Assembly: GCA_020441995.1 (NCBI GenBank)
Contig: JAGRLC010000074.1
Coordinates: 1 to 49,657, forward strand
DNA: 49,657 nt
Origin: Rhodobiaceae bacterium
GTDB lineage: Bacteria > Pseudomonadota > Alphaproteobacteria > Rhizobiales > Tepidamorphaceae
Direction of reading: 5' to 3'
Part shown: in pieces, positions 16,874 to 25,551 of the stretch
Layout: each line of letters starts with the position of its first letter
Position numbering within the stretch: the stretch's first letter is position 1
The notes under the pieces: generated by a model
The model's database searches: none
Seen by the model: only the letters and a program-made list of their open reading frames with translations
What the model was told of the DNA's origin: nothing
Position numbers and translations under genes: made by a program

Positions 16874-17677
16874 TTAATTCTGCGTCGTGCCGCCTTCCGG
16901 AGCCGGCGCGCTTTCGGCGGGCGCGGCAGGCATCGCGGGTTCAGCCGCGGGCTCGGCCGGGGCCGCATCCGCTGGAGCAGTCGGTGCCGTATCGGCAGGA
17001 GCAGCAGGCTCTGCAGGTTCGGCCGGAGCTGCCGGTGCTGCGGGCTCGGCGGGTTCCGCCGGGGCAGCGTCCGCCGGTGCGGCGGGTGCCGCCGGTTCCG
17101 CGGCGGGGGCGGCAGGCTCTTCCGCTGCGACCTGCGGCAGCTCTGCCGGGCTGTCGGACAGGGTGCGCAGATACATCAGCAGATCGCCGCGATCGCCCGG
17201 CTTCTTGACGCCGGCGAAGCCCATGATCGTGCCGGGCATGTATCCCTTCGGGTCTTCGAGGAAGTGATTGAGGTTCTCGAAGGTCCATGACTGATCGGCA
17301 ACGGCCTTGATCGCGTCGGAATAATTGAAGCCCTCGTGAGAAGCTTTGGGCCGGTTGACGATGTTCCAGAGGTTGGGGCCGACCTTGTTGGCGCCGCCCT
17401 GCTCGAACGTGTGGCAGGCCTGGCACTTCTTGGCGACCTTTTCGCCCTTGGCGGGATCGCCTTCGGCAAGAAGCTGGGCGACAGGGATCGGCTTGTCTTC
17501 GGCGGCCGCAGCGCCGCCGCCGTGATCGTCACCGCTATCGGCGACCTGAACGTCAAAACCCGGTGTTTCCGGCGTCTCCGAATGGAACAGTTCTGTTGCC
17601 AGCGTGTGCACGCCGAGCGTCAGAAGCACCGTACCGAGCACCGCGCCGGCAATCTTGTTCAGTTCGTAGCTGTCCAT
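16874..17677 (-). CDS. Membrane-anchored class I cytochrome c with Ala/Pro/Glu-rich tail
   Basis: Electron carrier tethered to the periplasmic face of the inner membrane, CycM-like. From ATG 17677 (267 residues) there is an uncleaved N-terminal membrane anchor (about 8-28), a linker, and a cytochrome c domain (about 70-175). Haem attaches at Cys85 and Cys88 with His89 (KCQACH), and Met152 in PGTIMGF is the expected sixth ligand. Residues 185-260 are almost only Ala, Pro and Glu, with PAEPAEPAAPA present twice; the core family lacks such a tail. The divergent neighbours are kdsB and pheA, an order I recall from many Rhizobiales. An upstream in-frame extension of 50 codons has no membrane or signal character and is rejected. 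Confidence 0.92.
   Translation of the reverse strand: MDSYELNKIAGAVLGTVLLTLGVHTLATELFHSETPETPGFDVQVADSGDDHGGGAAAAEDKPIPVAQLLAEGDPAKGEKVAKKCQACHTFEQGGANKVGPNLWNIVNRPKASHEGFNYSDAIKAVADQSWTFENLNHFLEDPKGYMPGTIMGFAGVKKPGDRGDLLMYLRTLSDSPAELPQVAAEEPAAPAAEPAAPAAPADAAPAEPAEPAAPAAPAEPAEPAAPADTAPTAPADAAPAEPAAEPAMPAAPAESAPAPEGGTTQN
16890..17125 (-). repeat. Low-complexity Ala/Pro/Glu coding repeat in cytochrome c tail
   Basis: This segment encodes residues of about 185-262 of the cytochrome and repeats short Ala-Pro and Ala-Glu-Pro units. The codons vary (for example GCG, GCC, GCT and GCA for Ala), so at DNA level it is degenerate rather than a clean tandem array. That suggests long-term maintenance instead of recent slippage. 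The likely product is an extended flexible chain in the periplasm. Confidence 0.7.
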
Positions 17678-17908
17678 GGTCCAGTTCCCGCAATCGTCCC
17701 CAAATGCGCGACAATGCCGCTTCGCTATTAAAGGCATTGTTGTCAGCAGGGCGCAAATCCATACTGGCCGCGCCCGCACGCGTCCCTGCCGCTGTATGTG
17801 CGCCAAACGCGCTGCGGTCAAGGCCAAGATAAAGGGTTTTTGGTCGCAGTCTTTTCTCGAAACGGCACAACTCGTATAACGCGCCGCCTATAAACCTGAA
17901 GAGTTGCT

Positions 17909-18655
17909 GTGTCTGTGAACCCGCCAATGAATCCAATTGTCATCATCCCGGCCCGCATGGCGTCGACCCGGCTGCCCGGCAAGCCCATGGCGGACATCGC
18001 CGGTGCGCCGATGATCGTACATGTCGCCCGGCGCGCCGCCGAAGCGCAACTTGGTCCGGTGGCTGTTGCCACGGACAGCGATGAAATCGCCGAAGCGGTC
18101 GATCGGGCCGGTTTCAAGGCGGTCATGACCCGCGCCGATCACCCTTCCGGTTCCGACCGGGTTCACGAAGCGGCCTGCGTTCTCGATCCCGAAGCCAAGC
18201 ACGATGCGGTCGTCAACCTGCAGGGCGATCTGCCCGCGATCGATCCCGCGGATATTCGCGCCGTGGCAGACGCGCTTGAGGCTTCGAAAGCCGATATTGC
18301 GACCCTCGCAGCCCGAATTGTCGAGGAGCATGAGCGCTTGAGCCCCAATGTGGTGAAGGCGGTGGTGTCAAGTCTTGGTGCCGGGCCGATGCGCGCGCTC
18401 TATTTCACCCGTGCGACCGCGCCGTGGGGCGAGGGGCCGCTTTGGCACCATATCGGCATTTATGCCTGGAGCCGCGCTGCCCTTGAACGCTTCGTCGCCC
18501 TGCCGCCGGCGCCGCTGGAAAGCCGCGAGCGCCTGGAACAGCTGCGCGCGCTGGAACATGGCATGAGCATTGCCGTTGCCGAAGTCGCCCATGCGCCGTT
18601 CGGCGTCGACACGCCGGAAGATCTCGAACGCGCCCGCATGCTGTTGAAGGGATGA
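17909..18655 (+). CDS. kdsB: 3-deoxy-manno-octulosonate cytidylyltransferase
   Basis: KdsB activates Kdo with CTP to CMP-Kdo in the cytoplasm, the donor for the inner core of lipopolysaccharide. The 248-residue product has the nucleotide-binding signature [21 protein letters not shown] (19 residues from Ile-Pro to Ala-Gly), the QGDLPAIDP metal site and the late block [12 protein letters not shown]. The frame opens at GTG 17909; ATG 17927 ([11 protein letters not shown]) is an alternative, and neither has a strong ribosome site. It is divergent from the cytochrome gene and 66 bases before pheA, probably in one transcript with it. Confidence 0.95.
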   Translation: MSVNPPMNPIVIIPARMASTRLPGKPMADIAGAPMIVHVARRAAEAQLGPVAVATDSDEIAEAVDRAGFKAVMTRADHPSGSDRVHEAACVLDPEAKHDAVVNLQGDLPAIDPADIRAVADALEASKADIATLAARIVEEHERLSPNVVKAVVSSLGAGPMRALYFTRATAPWGEGPLWHHIGIYAWSRAALERFVALPPAPLESRERLEQLRALEHGMSIAVAEVAHAPFGVDTPEDLERARMLLKG

Positions 18656-18721
18656 TTGGCGCTCCGTCGCGGCCTTTGCTAAAGGCTGTGCGCAGTAATC
18701 AGTTCAGGAATACGAAAACCG

Positions 18722-19609
18722 ATGATGAGCCGTCCACGCCGTATAGCGTTTCAGGGAGAGCCGGGCGCCAACTCCCATATCGCCTGCCACGATGTCTATC
18801 CCGACCACGAGGCCATGGCCTGCCCGACATTCGAGGATGCGTTTCAGGCTGTGAGCACCGGCACGGCGTCTCTCGGCATGATCCCGATCGAAAACTCCAT
18901 TGCCGGCCGCGTCGCCGACATCCATCACCTGTTGCCGGATTCCGGGCTGCACATCATCGGCGAGTACTTCCTGCCCGTGCATTACTGCCTCGTTGCCCCC
19001 AAGGGCGCTACGCTCAAGACGATTCGGAAGGTCCGCAGCCACCCGCAGGCTCTTGGCCAGTGCCGCAAGCGCTTGCGCGAGCATGGGTTCGAACCGGAGA
19101 TCGGCGCCGATACGGCGGGTTCCGCCCATCAGGTCGCGAACATGAACGACCCCGCCTATGCGGCGCTCGCGCCGCGTCTGGCCGCCGAAGTCTACGGTCT
19201 CGATATTCTTGGCGAGAACTGGGAGGACGAGGAGCACAACACGACCCGCTTCGTCGTGCTGTCCAATGAAAAGGCCTGGGTGGCGCGCGGGCTGGGCCCC
19301 GTTGTGACCACCTTCGTCTTCCGTGTGCGCAACGTGCCCGCCGCGCTCTACAAGGCCATGGGCGGTTTTGCCACCAACGGCGTCAACATGACGAAACTGG
19401 AATCCTACCAGCTCGACGGCGAGTTCTTCGCAACCCAGTTCTATGCCGATATCGAAGGCCATCCCGACGACAGGAATGTCGCGCTGGCGCTGGAGGAACT
19501 GGCGTTCTTCTCGGCGGAGTTCCGCATTCTCGGTGTCTACCGCGCCAGCCCCTTCCGCGAGAAGGTCGCGGCCAAGGTTGCGGCGCGCATGGCGGCGGAA
19601 CCTTCGTAA
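18722..19609 (+). CDS. pheA: Prephenate dehydratase with ACT domain
   Basis: Converts prephenate to phenylpyruvate in phenylalanine synthesis. The 295-residue product is monofunctional (no chorismate mutase domain). The dehydratase domain (about 5-190) starts RIAFQGEPGANSH and holds the catalytic motif NTTRFVVLS. The ACT regulatory domain (about 203-285) contains the effector-site segment KLESYQLDGEF, so phenylalanine feedback is expected. Two adjacent Met codons (18722, 18725) are both possible starts. The 3' end, encoding VAARMAAEPS, recurs as a diverged copy 91 bases further on, beyond a palindromic repeat. Confidence 0.95.
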   Translation: MMSRPRRIAFQGEPGANSHIACHDVYPDHEAMACPTFEDAFQAVSTGTASLGMIPIENSIAGRVADIHHLLPDSGLHIIGEYFLPVHYCLVAPKGATLKTIRKVRSHPQALGQCRKRLREHGFEPEIGADTAGSAHQVANMNDPAYAALAPRLAAEVYGLDILGENWEDEEHNTTRFVVLSNEKAWVARGLGPVVTTFVFRVRNVPAALYKAMGGFATNGVNMTKLESYQLDGEFFATQFYADIEGHPDDRNVALALEELAFFSAEFRILGVYRASPFREKVAAKVAARMAAEPS

Positions 19610-19610
19610 A

Positions 19611-19654
19611 GCAATCGCAGGAAAAGTGCTTTGCGGTTTTCCGTCCGCGATTGC
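19611..19654. repeat. Rhizobiales-type intergenic palindrome after pheA
   Basis: GCAATCGC (19611-19618) pairs with GCGATTGC (19647-19654), and inside it GGAAAA (19620-19625) pairs with TTTTCC (19637-19642), leaving the loop GTGCTTTGCGG. From memory, GGAAAAGTGC-N-GCGGTTTTCC followed by an ATTGCG...AAAGAG stretch is a very frequent extragenic repeat of Rhizobiales genomes; the bases after 19654 keep that pattern. It also lies between convergent pheA and nudC, so it could act as a bidirectional terminator. Copy number in this genome would confirm the family. Confidence 0.6.
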
Positions 19655-19696
19655 GCCGGATAAAGAGCCTGCGGCGCGTATGGCGGCGGCACCGTC

Positions 19697-20617
19697 CTAA
19701 CTTTCCAGGATCGCCTCGTTCTCGATAAAGCTCGTCACCAGCTGATGCGCGATCGCGCTTGGCGGCGGCACCATGCGGCCCTGTTCGTCTTCGAATGCCA
19801 GCATCGCGGTGATTTCATCGCGGGTGAACCATGCCGCGTCGGCGATCTCGTCGGCGTCGATGGTCAGCTCCGTGGTTTCGGCGCGGGCGAAGCAGCCGAT
19901 CATCAGCGTTGAGGGGAAAGGCCAGGGCTGGCTTGAATGATAGCGCACCTGGCCCACCCGGATACCGGCTTCCTCGAACAGTTCGCGCCGCACGGCGTCC
20001 TCGATTGTCTCGCCGGGTTCGATGAAGCCTGCAAGCGCGGAATACATGCTGTTGATGAAGTTGCTGCCGCGCGCCAGCAGGGCGCGGTCGCCATCCACCG
20101 CCAGCATGATGACAACCGGATCGACGCGGGGGAAATGCTGCGCGTTGCAGCCTGCGCAATCGCGCCGCCAGCCGCCATGAGAGCTTTTGGTCTTGGCGCC
20201 GCAATTGGCGCAGAAACCGTGCCGGGCGTGCCAGCTGATCAGCGATTTCGCCGTGCCGACCAGCGCAAGCTGATCTTCCGTCAGCAAGCCTTGCGTGGCG
20301 ATCGAGCGCATGTCGATCGCCTTGACGCGGGGAAAGCGTTCGACTTCGGGCAGAGGAGCGTAAACGCCATAAAGCGGGCCGCCGGCGTCATTACCCAGAA
20401 AAACGGATTTTCCCAGGTTGCCGCCCAGCGCAATCGCCTCGCTGCGGTTGTGCATCGCCTTGAAATGCTCTGTTCCGGTGAGTTCGATCAGCGCGCGCTC
20501 GCCGCTGACGATGACGAATCGCGCGTGCTCTTCCTTGCCGGCCATCTGCGGCCGCTGCTTGTCGGCGCGGTCGGCTGTGAACAGCGCGTAAGCGTTGCGC
20601 CTGCTGCGTTCATCCAT
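19697..20617 (-). CDS. nudC: NADH pyrophosphatase / NAD-capped RNA hydrolase
   Basis: NudC cleaves the pyrophosphate of NADH and of NAD-capped RNA 5' ends. From ATG 20617 the product has 306 residues: a variable N-terminal domain, a zinc ribbon formed by CANCG and CAGCNAQHFPR (Cys pairs about 15 residues apart), then a Nudix domain with the box GFIEPGETIEDAVRREL followed by FEEAGI. The SQPWPFPS segment after the box is the NudC-specific SQPWPFPxS motif. The reading frame stays open 57 codons further upstream, but that part runs antisense through the SRP RNA region and is rejected; GGAG lies 11 bases before ATG 20617. Confidence 0.95.
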   Translation of the reverse strand: MDERSRRNAYALFTADRADKQRPQMAGKEEHARFVIVSGERALIELTGTEHFKAMHNRSEAIALGGNLGKSVFLGNDAGGPLYGVYAPLPEVERFPRVKAIDMRSIATQGLLTEDQLALVGTAKSLISWHARHGFCANCGAKTKSSHGGWRRDCAGCNAQHFPRVDPVVIMLAVDGDRALLARGSNFINSMYSALAGFIEPGETIEDAVRRELFEEAGIRVGQVRYHSSQPWPFPSTLMIGCFARAETTELTIDADEIADAAWFTRDEITAMLAFEDEQGRMVPPPSAIAHQLVTSFIENEAILES

Positions 20618-20688
20618 CCTGTGCGTTTCTCCCGGAAGTGCTTTGCGACTTTTATGCGCTGCTGAAGGACATGGGCGCAACCGCCCCC

Positions 20689-20719
20689 TTGCGTTCGGGG
20701 TGCTCACGTCTGATATAGT
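20689..20719 (+). promoter_or_regulatory. Candidate sigma70-type promoter of SRP RNA
   Basis: TTGCGT at 20689-20694 and GATATA at 20712-20717 are spaced by 17 bases; TATAGT at 20714-20719 is an overlapping alternative -10. Either would start transcription near 20725, exactly where the SRP RNA stem begins. Position supports the call more than the sequence match. Confidence 0.5.
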
Positions 20720-20725
20720 CGCCTC

Positions 20726-20821
20726 GGGAGGCTGGCGGCGGACGAGTTCCTCGCCAACCGGGTCAGGTCCGGAAGGAAGCAGCCCCAACGAGTTTTGCTC
20801 GGGTTGTCCGTTCAGTCTCCC
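20726..20821 (+). ncRNA. ffs: Signal recognition particle RNA, small bacterial type (4.5S)
   Basis: The conserved SRP domain IV core GGTCAGGTCCGGAAGGAAGC (20761-20780), followed by AGCC, is unmistakable. The ends close a stem: GGGAGGCTG at 20726-20734 pairs with CAGTCTCCC at 20813-20821 with one G-U pair. The ~96-base size is that of the short bacterial hairpin. It binds Ffh and helps target membrane proteins at the ribosome. It lies just upstream of dnaX in the same direction, an arrangement I recall from alphaproteobacteria. No protein should be called across it, although two frames are open. Confidence 0.95.
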
Positions 20822-20885
20822 ACCTGATTTCCGCGCTGGTGCGAAAGCATCGAAGGAACCTCACGAAAAGCGATACCCGCGACGC

Positions 20886-22745
20886 ATGGACACCCGCACA
20901 CCGCCCGAAGGGTCTGACAAAGACGGTCGCGGCGCGGCCTACCGGGTTCTCGCGCGCAAATACCGCCCCTCCGGATTTGAAGACCTGATCGGCCAGGAGC
21001 CGATGGTGCGCACGTTGCGCAACGCGTTCCAGTCGGGCCGTATCGCGCAGGCCTATATGCTGACCGGCGTGCGCGGGGTGGGCAAGACGACGACGGCGCG
21101 CATCCTTGCCCGGGCGCTCAATTACGAGCCGATGGAAGGCAAGGGCGAAGGCCCGACCCTCGACATGCCGGAGCCCGGCAAGCATTGCAAGGCGATCCTG
21201 GAATCGCGCCATGTCGACGTGATGGAGATGGATGCCGCCTCGCATACCTCCATCGACAACATCCGCGACATCATCGATTCGGTGCAGTACCGCCCGCTGG
21301 AAGCGCGCTACAAGGTCTACATCATCGACGAAGTGCACATGCTGTCGAAATCGGCCTTCAACGCGCTGCTGAAAACGCTGGAAGAGCCGCCGGAACATGT
21401 GAAGTTCGTCTTTGCCACCACAGAGATCAGGAAAGTCCCGATCACGGTGCTGTCGCGCTGCCAGCGTTTCGATCTGCGCCGGGTCGATGCGGAGATGCTC
21501 GTTACGCATCTGGCGCGCATCGCGGAATCCGAAGGCGTCGAGGTCGAAGCGGATGCGCTCGCCATGGTCGCGCGTGCCGCGGAAGGCTCGGTGCGCGATT
21601 CCCTATCCATTCTCGATCAGGCGATCGCCCATGGCGGCGGCAAGGTCATGGCCGAAACCCTGCGCGACATGCTCGGTGTTGCCGACCGCGCCCGTGTCGC
21701 CGACCTGTTCGAGGCGTTGATGAAGGGCGATATAGCCAGCGCCCTGACCCAGTTCGACGCGCTCTATGCCGAGGGTGCAGATCCCTCCGCCGTGCTGACC
21801 GATCTTGCCGCCTTCACGCATACGGTGACCAGGCTTAAGGCGCTGCCCGATGCTGCCTCCGATGCGAGCCTGTCGGAAGACGAGCGCACCCGTGGCGCGG
21901 CTTTTGCGCAAGCGCTCGCCATGGCCGCGCTGAACCGCGCCTGGCAGATTCTCACCAAGGGCATTCCCGAGGTCGATACATCGGCGCGGCCGCGAGACGC
22001 CGCGGACATGGTGCTGATCCGTCTTGCTCATGCAGCGTCTCTTCCCGACCCGGAAGAAGCCGCACGTATCCTGCGCGAAGGCGGTGGCGCATCCGGTGCC
22101 GGCGTGCCCGGCGTGCCCGGCGGAACGGGCGGTGGGGGAGCGCGTGCGCAAGCCGCATCCGCCCCGGTGGCCATTGCCCGCGAGCGTCATGGCCTTGCGC
22201 TGGCCACCAACAGCGCACCTGCACCGAGGCGGGAGCCGGTGGTGGCCCAGGCGCCGGCCGCAGCGGTGCGCAGGCTGAAGCATTTCGAGGAAATCCCCGC
22301 ACTTGCTGCGGAAAAGCGCGAGCTGAAGCTCAAGCACGACATCGAAACTTTCGTGCGGCTGGTGCGGTTCGATCCGCCGCGCATAGAGTTTGGCCTTGAA
22401 GATTCGGCGCCCGCCGGTCTCGTGCAGGAGATCGGCGCGAAGCTGACCGAATGGACCGGCGAACGCTGGATCGCGATCCTGTCGCGCGAGATCGGCGATA
22501 TGCCGATCCGCGCCCAGCGCGACCAGGCGGCCCAGGCCGAAATGGACGAAGTGTTGCGCAGCCCTATGGTTATGGCGGTCAGGGATCTTTTCCCCGACGC
22601 CGAGGTTGTCAGCGTCAAGACGGTTGCCGAACTGGCGGCACCCGCAGCAGCGCAAGAGGCTTTGCCGCCCGCCGACGACGGCGATGACGATGAATTCTTT
22701 GAAGCCGGTTTTCCAGCTGGCGAGGACGAGGATCCCTTTGCATGA
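20886..22745 (+). CDS. dnaX: DNA polymerase III gamma/tau subunit
   Basis: Clamp-loader ATPase and replisome organiser. The 619-residue product has Walker A GVRGVGKT (61-68), Walker B VYIIDEVH (144-151), the sensor 1 region FATTE and the SRC motif (about 190-192). The usual four-Cys zinc knuckle is reduced to a single Cys101 (PGKHCKAIL). After about residue 390 there is a Gly/Ala/Pro linker, then a tau-type C-terminal domain (about 460-600) and an acidic tail. I see no A-rich slippery site, so a short gamma form by frameshift is not evident. ATG 20886 (MDTRTPPEG) is chosen; longer frames would read through the SRP RNA. It overlaps ybaB by ATGA. Confidence 0.95.
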   Translation: MDTRTPPEGSDKDGRGAAYRVLARKYRPSGFEDLIGQEPMVRTLRNAFQSGRIAQAYMLTGVRGVGKTTTARILARALNYEPMEGKGEGPTLDMPEPGKHCKAILESRHVDVMEMDAASHTSIDNIRDIIDSVQYRPLEARYKVYIIDEVHMLSKSAFNALLKTLEEPPEHVKFVFATTEIRKVPITVLSRCQRFDLRRVDAEMLVTHLARIAESEGVEVEADALAMVARAAEGSVRDSLSILDQAIAHGGGKVMAETLRDMLGVADRARVADLFEALMKGDIASALTQFDALYAEGADPSAVLTDLAAFTHTVTRLKALPDAASDASLSEDERTRGAAFAQALAMAALNRAWQILTKGIPEVDTSARPRDAADMVLIRLAHAASLPDPEEAARILREGGGASGAGVPGVPGGTGGGGARAQAASAPVAIARERHGLALATNSAPAPRREPVVAQAPAAAVRRLKHFEEIPALAAEKRELKLKHDIETFVRLVRFDPPRIEFGLEDSAPAGLVQEIGAKLTEWTGERWIAILSREIGDMPIRAQRDQAAQAEMDEVLRSPMVMAVRDLFPDAEVVSVKTVAELAAPAAAQEALPPADDGDDDEFFEAGFPAGEDEDPFA

Positions 22746-23062
22746 AAGACTTCATGGGCATGATGAAGCAGGCGCAGCAGCTTCAGGCCAAAATGGCCGA
22801 GATGCAGCAGCAGCTTGAACAGACGGAAATCGAGGGCAGCGCCGGTGGCGGTCTCGTTTCCGTGACGTTGGATGGCAAGGGCGGCCTCAAGCAGGTCAAG
22901 ATCGACGACAGCCTGATGAAGCCCGATGAGCGCGAGATCGTCGAGGACCTGCTGGTCGCGGCTCACGCAGACGCGCGCGCGCGTCTCGAGGACGTCATGC
23001 AGGAGCGCATGAAGGAAGTGACCGGCGGCCTGCCGCTGCCGCCCGGCATGAAGCTGTTCTGA
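22742..23062 (+). CDS. ybaB: YbaB/EbfC family nucleoid-associated protein
   Basis: A 106-residue dimeric DNA-binding protein of the YbaB/EbfC family. The N-terminus is a Met/Gln-rich helix ([20 protein letters not shown]), followed by the beta core with [16 protein letters not shown] and a C-terminal helical part ending [10 protein letters not shown], all typical. It starts inside the dnaX stop (ATGA) and is followed 11 bases later by recR, the conserved dnaX-ybaB-recR order. It is thought to shape DNA or assist recombination and repair; the exact role is unresolved in most species. Confidence 0.95.
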   Translation: MKDFMGMMKQAQQLQAKMAEMQQQLEQTEIEGSAGGGLVSVTLDGKGGLKQVKIDDSLMKPDEREIVEDLLVAAHADARARLEDVMQERMKEVTGGLPLPPGMKLF

Positions 23063-23073
23063 CGCAAGCCACG

Positions 23074-23679
23074 ATGAGTGGTTCAGCAGCCAGTCCCGAA
23101 ATCGAACGGTTGATCCAGCTTCTGGCGCGCCTGCCGGGGCTTGGACCCCGTTCCGCGCGCCGCGCCGCCCTGCACCTGATCCAGAAGCGCGGTACGCTGC
23201 TGGAGCCGCTGGCCGATGCGATGAAGGTTGCCGCTGAACGCATCGTCACCTGCTCGCAATGCGGCAATATCGACACCGCCGACCCTTGCGCCATCTGCCG
23301 CGATCCGCGCCGCGAGACGGGGCTCATCTGCGTGGTTGAAACGGTCGCCGACCTGTGGGCGCTGGAGCGAGCCTCCGCGGTTTCCGGCCGCTATCACATT
23401 CTCGGCGGAACATTGTCCCCGCTCGACGGCGTCGGCCCGGACGATCTCAATGTTGCGGGTCTGGTTGCGCGGGTGAAAGCCGGCGGCATCACCGAAGTGG
23501 TGCTGGCGATGAACGCCACCGTCGACGGCCAGACCACCGCCCATTACGTCACCGATCTTCTGGAAGGCACCGGCGTATCCGTATCCCGGCTTGCCCACGG
23601 TGTGCCGGTTGGCGGTGAACTCGATTATCTCGACGAGGGCACACTGTCCGCCGCGATCCGCTCGCGCAGACCTTTTTAA
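23074..23679 (+). CDS. recR: Recombination mediator RecR
   Basis: RecR acts with RecO/RecF to load RecA on gapped single-stranded DNA. The 201-residue product has the N-terminal helix-hairpin-helix ([16 protein letters not shown], about 20-35), the four-Cys zinc finger (Cys60, Cys63, Cys72, Cys75) and a TOPRIM domain (about 83-175) with the block [20 protein letters not shown]. Length is standard. Its stop is one base away from the convergent rmuC stop. Confidence 0.95.
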   Translation: MSGSAASPEIERLIQLLARLPGLGPRSARRAALHLIQKRGTLLEPLADAMKVAAERIVTCSQCGNIDTADPCAICRDPRRETGLICVVETVADLWALERASAVSGRYHILGGTLSPLDGVGPDDLNVAGLVARVKAGGITEVVLAMNATVDGQTTAHYVTDLLEGTGVSVSRLAHGVPVGGELDYLDEGTLSAAIRSRRPF

Positions 23680-23680
23680 A

Positions 23681-24886
23681 TTACTCGCCTGCGGCCAAGG
23701 TCTTCCGCATCGTGTTTGGAAGCGGTTCGGCCTCTTCCGAAAACTCCATGCTTTCGATCCGCGTACCGCGTTTGCTGATCTTGTCGGCAGAAGTGACGAT
23801 CTGTTCGATGTCCTTGTTGGCCTGCCCGAAATGGGCCTGGAGATTGTTCACCCGGTCGCGCAGCCGCCCGACATCCTCCAGCAGCCGTGTGACTTCGGTC
23901 TGGATCACATGCGCCTGCTCGCGCATGCGCTGGTCGCGCAGGATCGCCTGCACGACCTGGATCGCCAGCATCAGCAGGCTTGGGCCGACGATGACGATGC
24001 GCGACTTGTAGGCTTTCTGCGCAACATCCTCGAAATGCTCGTGCAGTTCGGCGTAGATCGATTCCGACGGTACGAACATCAGCGCGATGTCCTGCGTCTC
24101 GCCGGGAATGAAATAGCGCTCGCAAATATCCGAGATGTGCTTGCCGACGTCTGCCTTGAGCCGCTGCGACGCGGTTTTCTTGTCGGAGTCGTTTTCCGCC
24201 TCGCGGAAGGCGTTGAAGGCTTCCAGAGGAAATTTCGCATCGACGATAAGCCCCGGCGCGCCGTTCGGCATGCGGATCAGGCAGTCGGGCCGCTTGTCAT
24301 TGGTAAGCGTCGCCTGGAAGGTATAGGCATCCGACGGCAGGCCGTCTGAGATGATCGCCTCCATGCGTACCTGCCCGAAGGCGCCGCGCCGCTGCTTGTT
24401 GGAGAGAATCTCCTGCAGGGAAACAACGCCGCGCGAAAGTTCGGTGATGTTTTGCTGGGCGGCGTCGATCACCGCGAGACGCTCGTTGAGCTTGGTCAGG
24501 TTGTCGTGGGTCGCCTGCGCCTGCGTTGTCATGTTCTGGCCCAGGCGATGGCCGAAGCCCTCGATCTGGTCGCGCAGGCCCTTGGCGAGTTCCGACTGCC
24601 GCGAGCCGAAGACTTCCGCCATGGTCGCCATGCGCCCGGTCATTTCCGCCTGCTGGCGGGTCAGTTCGCCGAGCCGGGTTTCAAGTTCCTGCGCCTGCGC
24701 CTGTTCGGCAGCTTGCTGGCGTGCGGCATCCTCGCGCGCCTGCGCGCGGGCGCGCCACGCGGTGACGAGCGCGATCAGCGCGGCAAACGCCAGCACGGCG
24801 AATGCGCCGATGACGCCGGTCAGCGCCTGCGCATAGGTCAGCGAATACTCGCCGATGGCGAGGAATATGGTGTCGAGATCAAGCAT
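23681..24886 (-). CDS. rmuC: DNA recombination protein RmuC
   Basis: RmuC is a membrane-anchored protein with a PD-(D/E)XK-like nuclease fold that limits inversion and rearrangement at inverted repeats. The 401-residue product has an N-terminal membrane helix (about 23-45), a Gln/Ala/Glu-rich coiled coil (about 48-150), then the conserved RmuC domain with KRRGAFGQVRMEAII, GLIVDAKFPLEAFNAF and YFIPGETQDIALMFVPSE. The C-terminal coiled coil contains the block VTRLLEDVGRLRDRVNNL. Convergent with recR with a single base between the stops. Confidence 0.93.
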   Translation of the reverse strand: MLDLDTIFLAIGEYSLTYAQALTGVIGAFAVLAFAALIALVTAWRARAQAREDAARQQAAEQAQAQELETRLGELTRQQAEMTGRMATMAEVFGSRQSELAKGLRDQIEGFGHRLGQNMTTQAQATHDNLTKLNERLAVIDAAQQNITELSRGVVSLQEILSNKQRRGAFGQVRMEAIISDGLPSDAYTFQATLTNDKRPDCLIRMPNGAPGLIVDAKFPLEAFNAFREAENDSDKKTASQRLKADVGKHISDICERYFIPGETQDIALMFVPSESIYAELHEHFEDVAQKAYKSRIVIVGPSLLMLAIQVVQAILRDQRMREQAHVIQTEVTRLLEDVGRLRDRVNNLQAHFGQANKDIEQIVTSADKISKRGTRIESMEFSEEAEPLPNTMRKTLAAGE

Positions 24887-24931
24887 GCGGGAGCGATTCT
24901 AACGCGATTCGCAACCCCGGTGCCGGAAGGA

Positions 24932-25411
24932 TTACTGACCCGGATTGCGCCTGAGGATATCGAGCGAGGAGGGGTCGAGCGCGATGATCACGCCGATGAT
25001 CATCAGCACCGCCAGCCCGCCGATGATCGCCATGATGATCCCGAAGGAGAGACGGCTCTCCTCGTATTCGTTCAGCAGCTCATCGACATTGCGCCCCTGC
25101 CTTGGCGGCAATTGCGTCAATGTGCCCCCATGCGGCGGTTGGGGAGGCTGATAGGCGGGCGGCTGCTGTCGCGGCGGCTGTGGCTGACGTGCGGCGAAAA
25201 GGCGGTCGATATTGCCTTCGATATCCTTGATGGCGTCTTCCAGTTCCTGCATCTGCTTGAGGCGCTGGTAAGCCGACATCGGCGGATCGGCCCGCGCGAT
25301 CAGCTGATCGAGGTGCGTTCGCGTTTGCGCGTAGAGCTCCTGGCGTGCGTCCGCGTTGTCCGGGCCAAGTTCGACTGCCCGCCGCGCAAGTATCGCGTGA
25401 AACCGGTTCAT
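24932..25411 (-). CDS. Uncharacterised membrane protein with Pro/Gln-rich linker
   Basis: I do not recognise a characterised function. The 159-residue product has a helical N-terminal region (MNRFHAILARRAVELGPDNA to about residue 70) that resembles a motif I recall at the N-terminus of many hypothetical Rhizobiales membrane proteins (ALYERAR-like, here ELYAQTR). A Pro/Gln-rich linker follows (about 75-105), and then one membrane helix (about 124-145, FGIIMAIIGGLAVLMIIGVI). There is no signal peptide, so the N-terminus is probably cytoplasmic. It stands alone between rmuC and sqdB on the same strand. Confidence 0.75.
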   Translation of the reverse strand: MNRFHAILARRAVELGPDNADARQELYAQTRTHLDQLIARADPPMSAYQRLKQMQELEDAIKDIEGNIDRLFAARQPQPPRQQPPAYQPPQPPHGGTLTQLPPRQGRNVDELLNEYEESRLSFGIIMAIIGGLAVLMIIGVIIALDPSSLDILRRNPGQ

Positions 25412-25551
25412 TGCCGTTTACGCTGTCCGCACCATGCCGCAACGCGGCACCGGCCCGGTGCGCGTTGCCCCCCACATCTATGAACATGTCGGGGTAATGG
25501 GCGCCGGTGTCAATAAACAGACAGAGGTTTTCCGCTGTGTATCCCTGAAGA

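Noticed and set aside
16890-17125. Repeated DNA as possible CRISPR or satellite array
   Set aside because: Repeats are short, in frame and coding for the Ala/Pro/Glu tail; there are no constant repeats with unique spacers.
20595-20885. 97-codon N-terminal extension of dnaX
   Set aside because: It reads straight through the SRP RNA, and the DnaX family starts near [10 protein letters not shown], 18 residues after ATG 20886.
21061-21200. dnaX frameshift site for a gamma form
   Set aside because: No A6G-like slippery run exists anywhere in the gene, so a shorter product is not supported.
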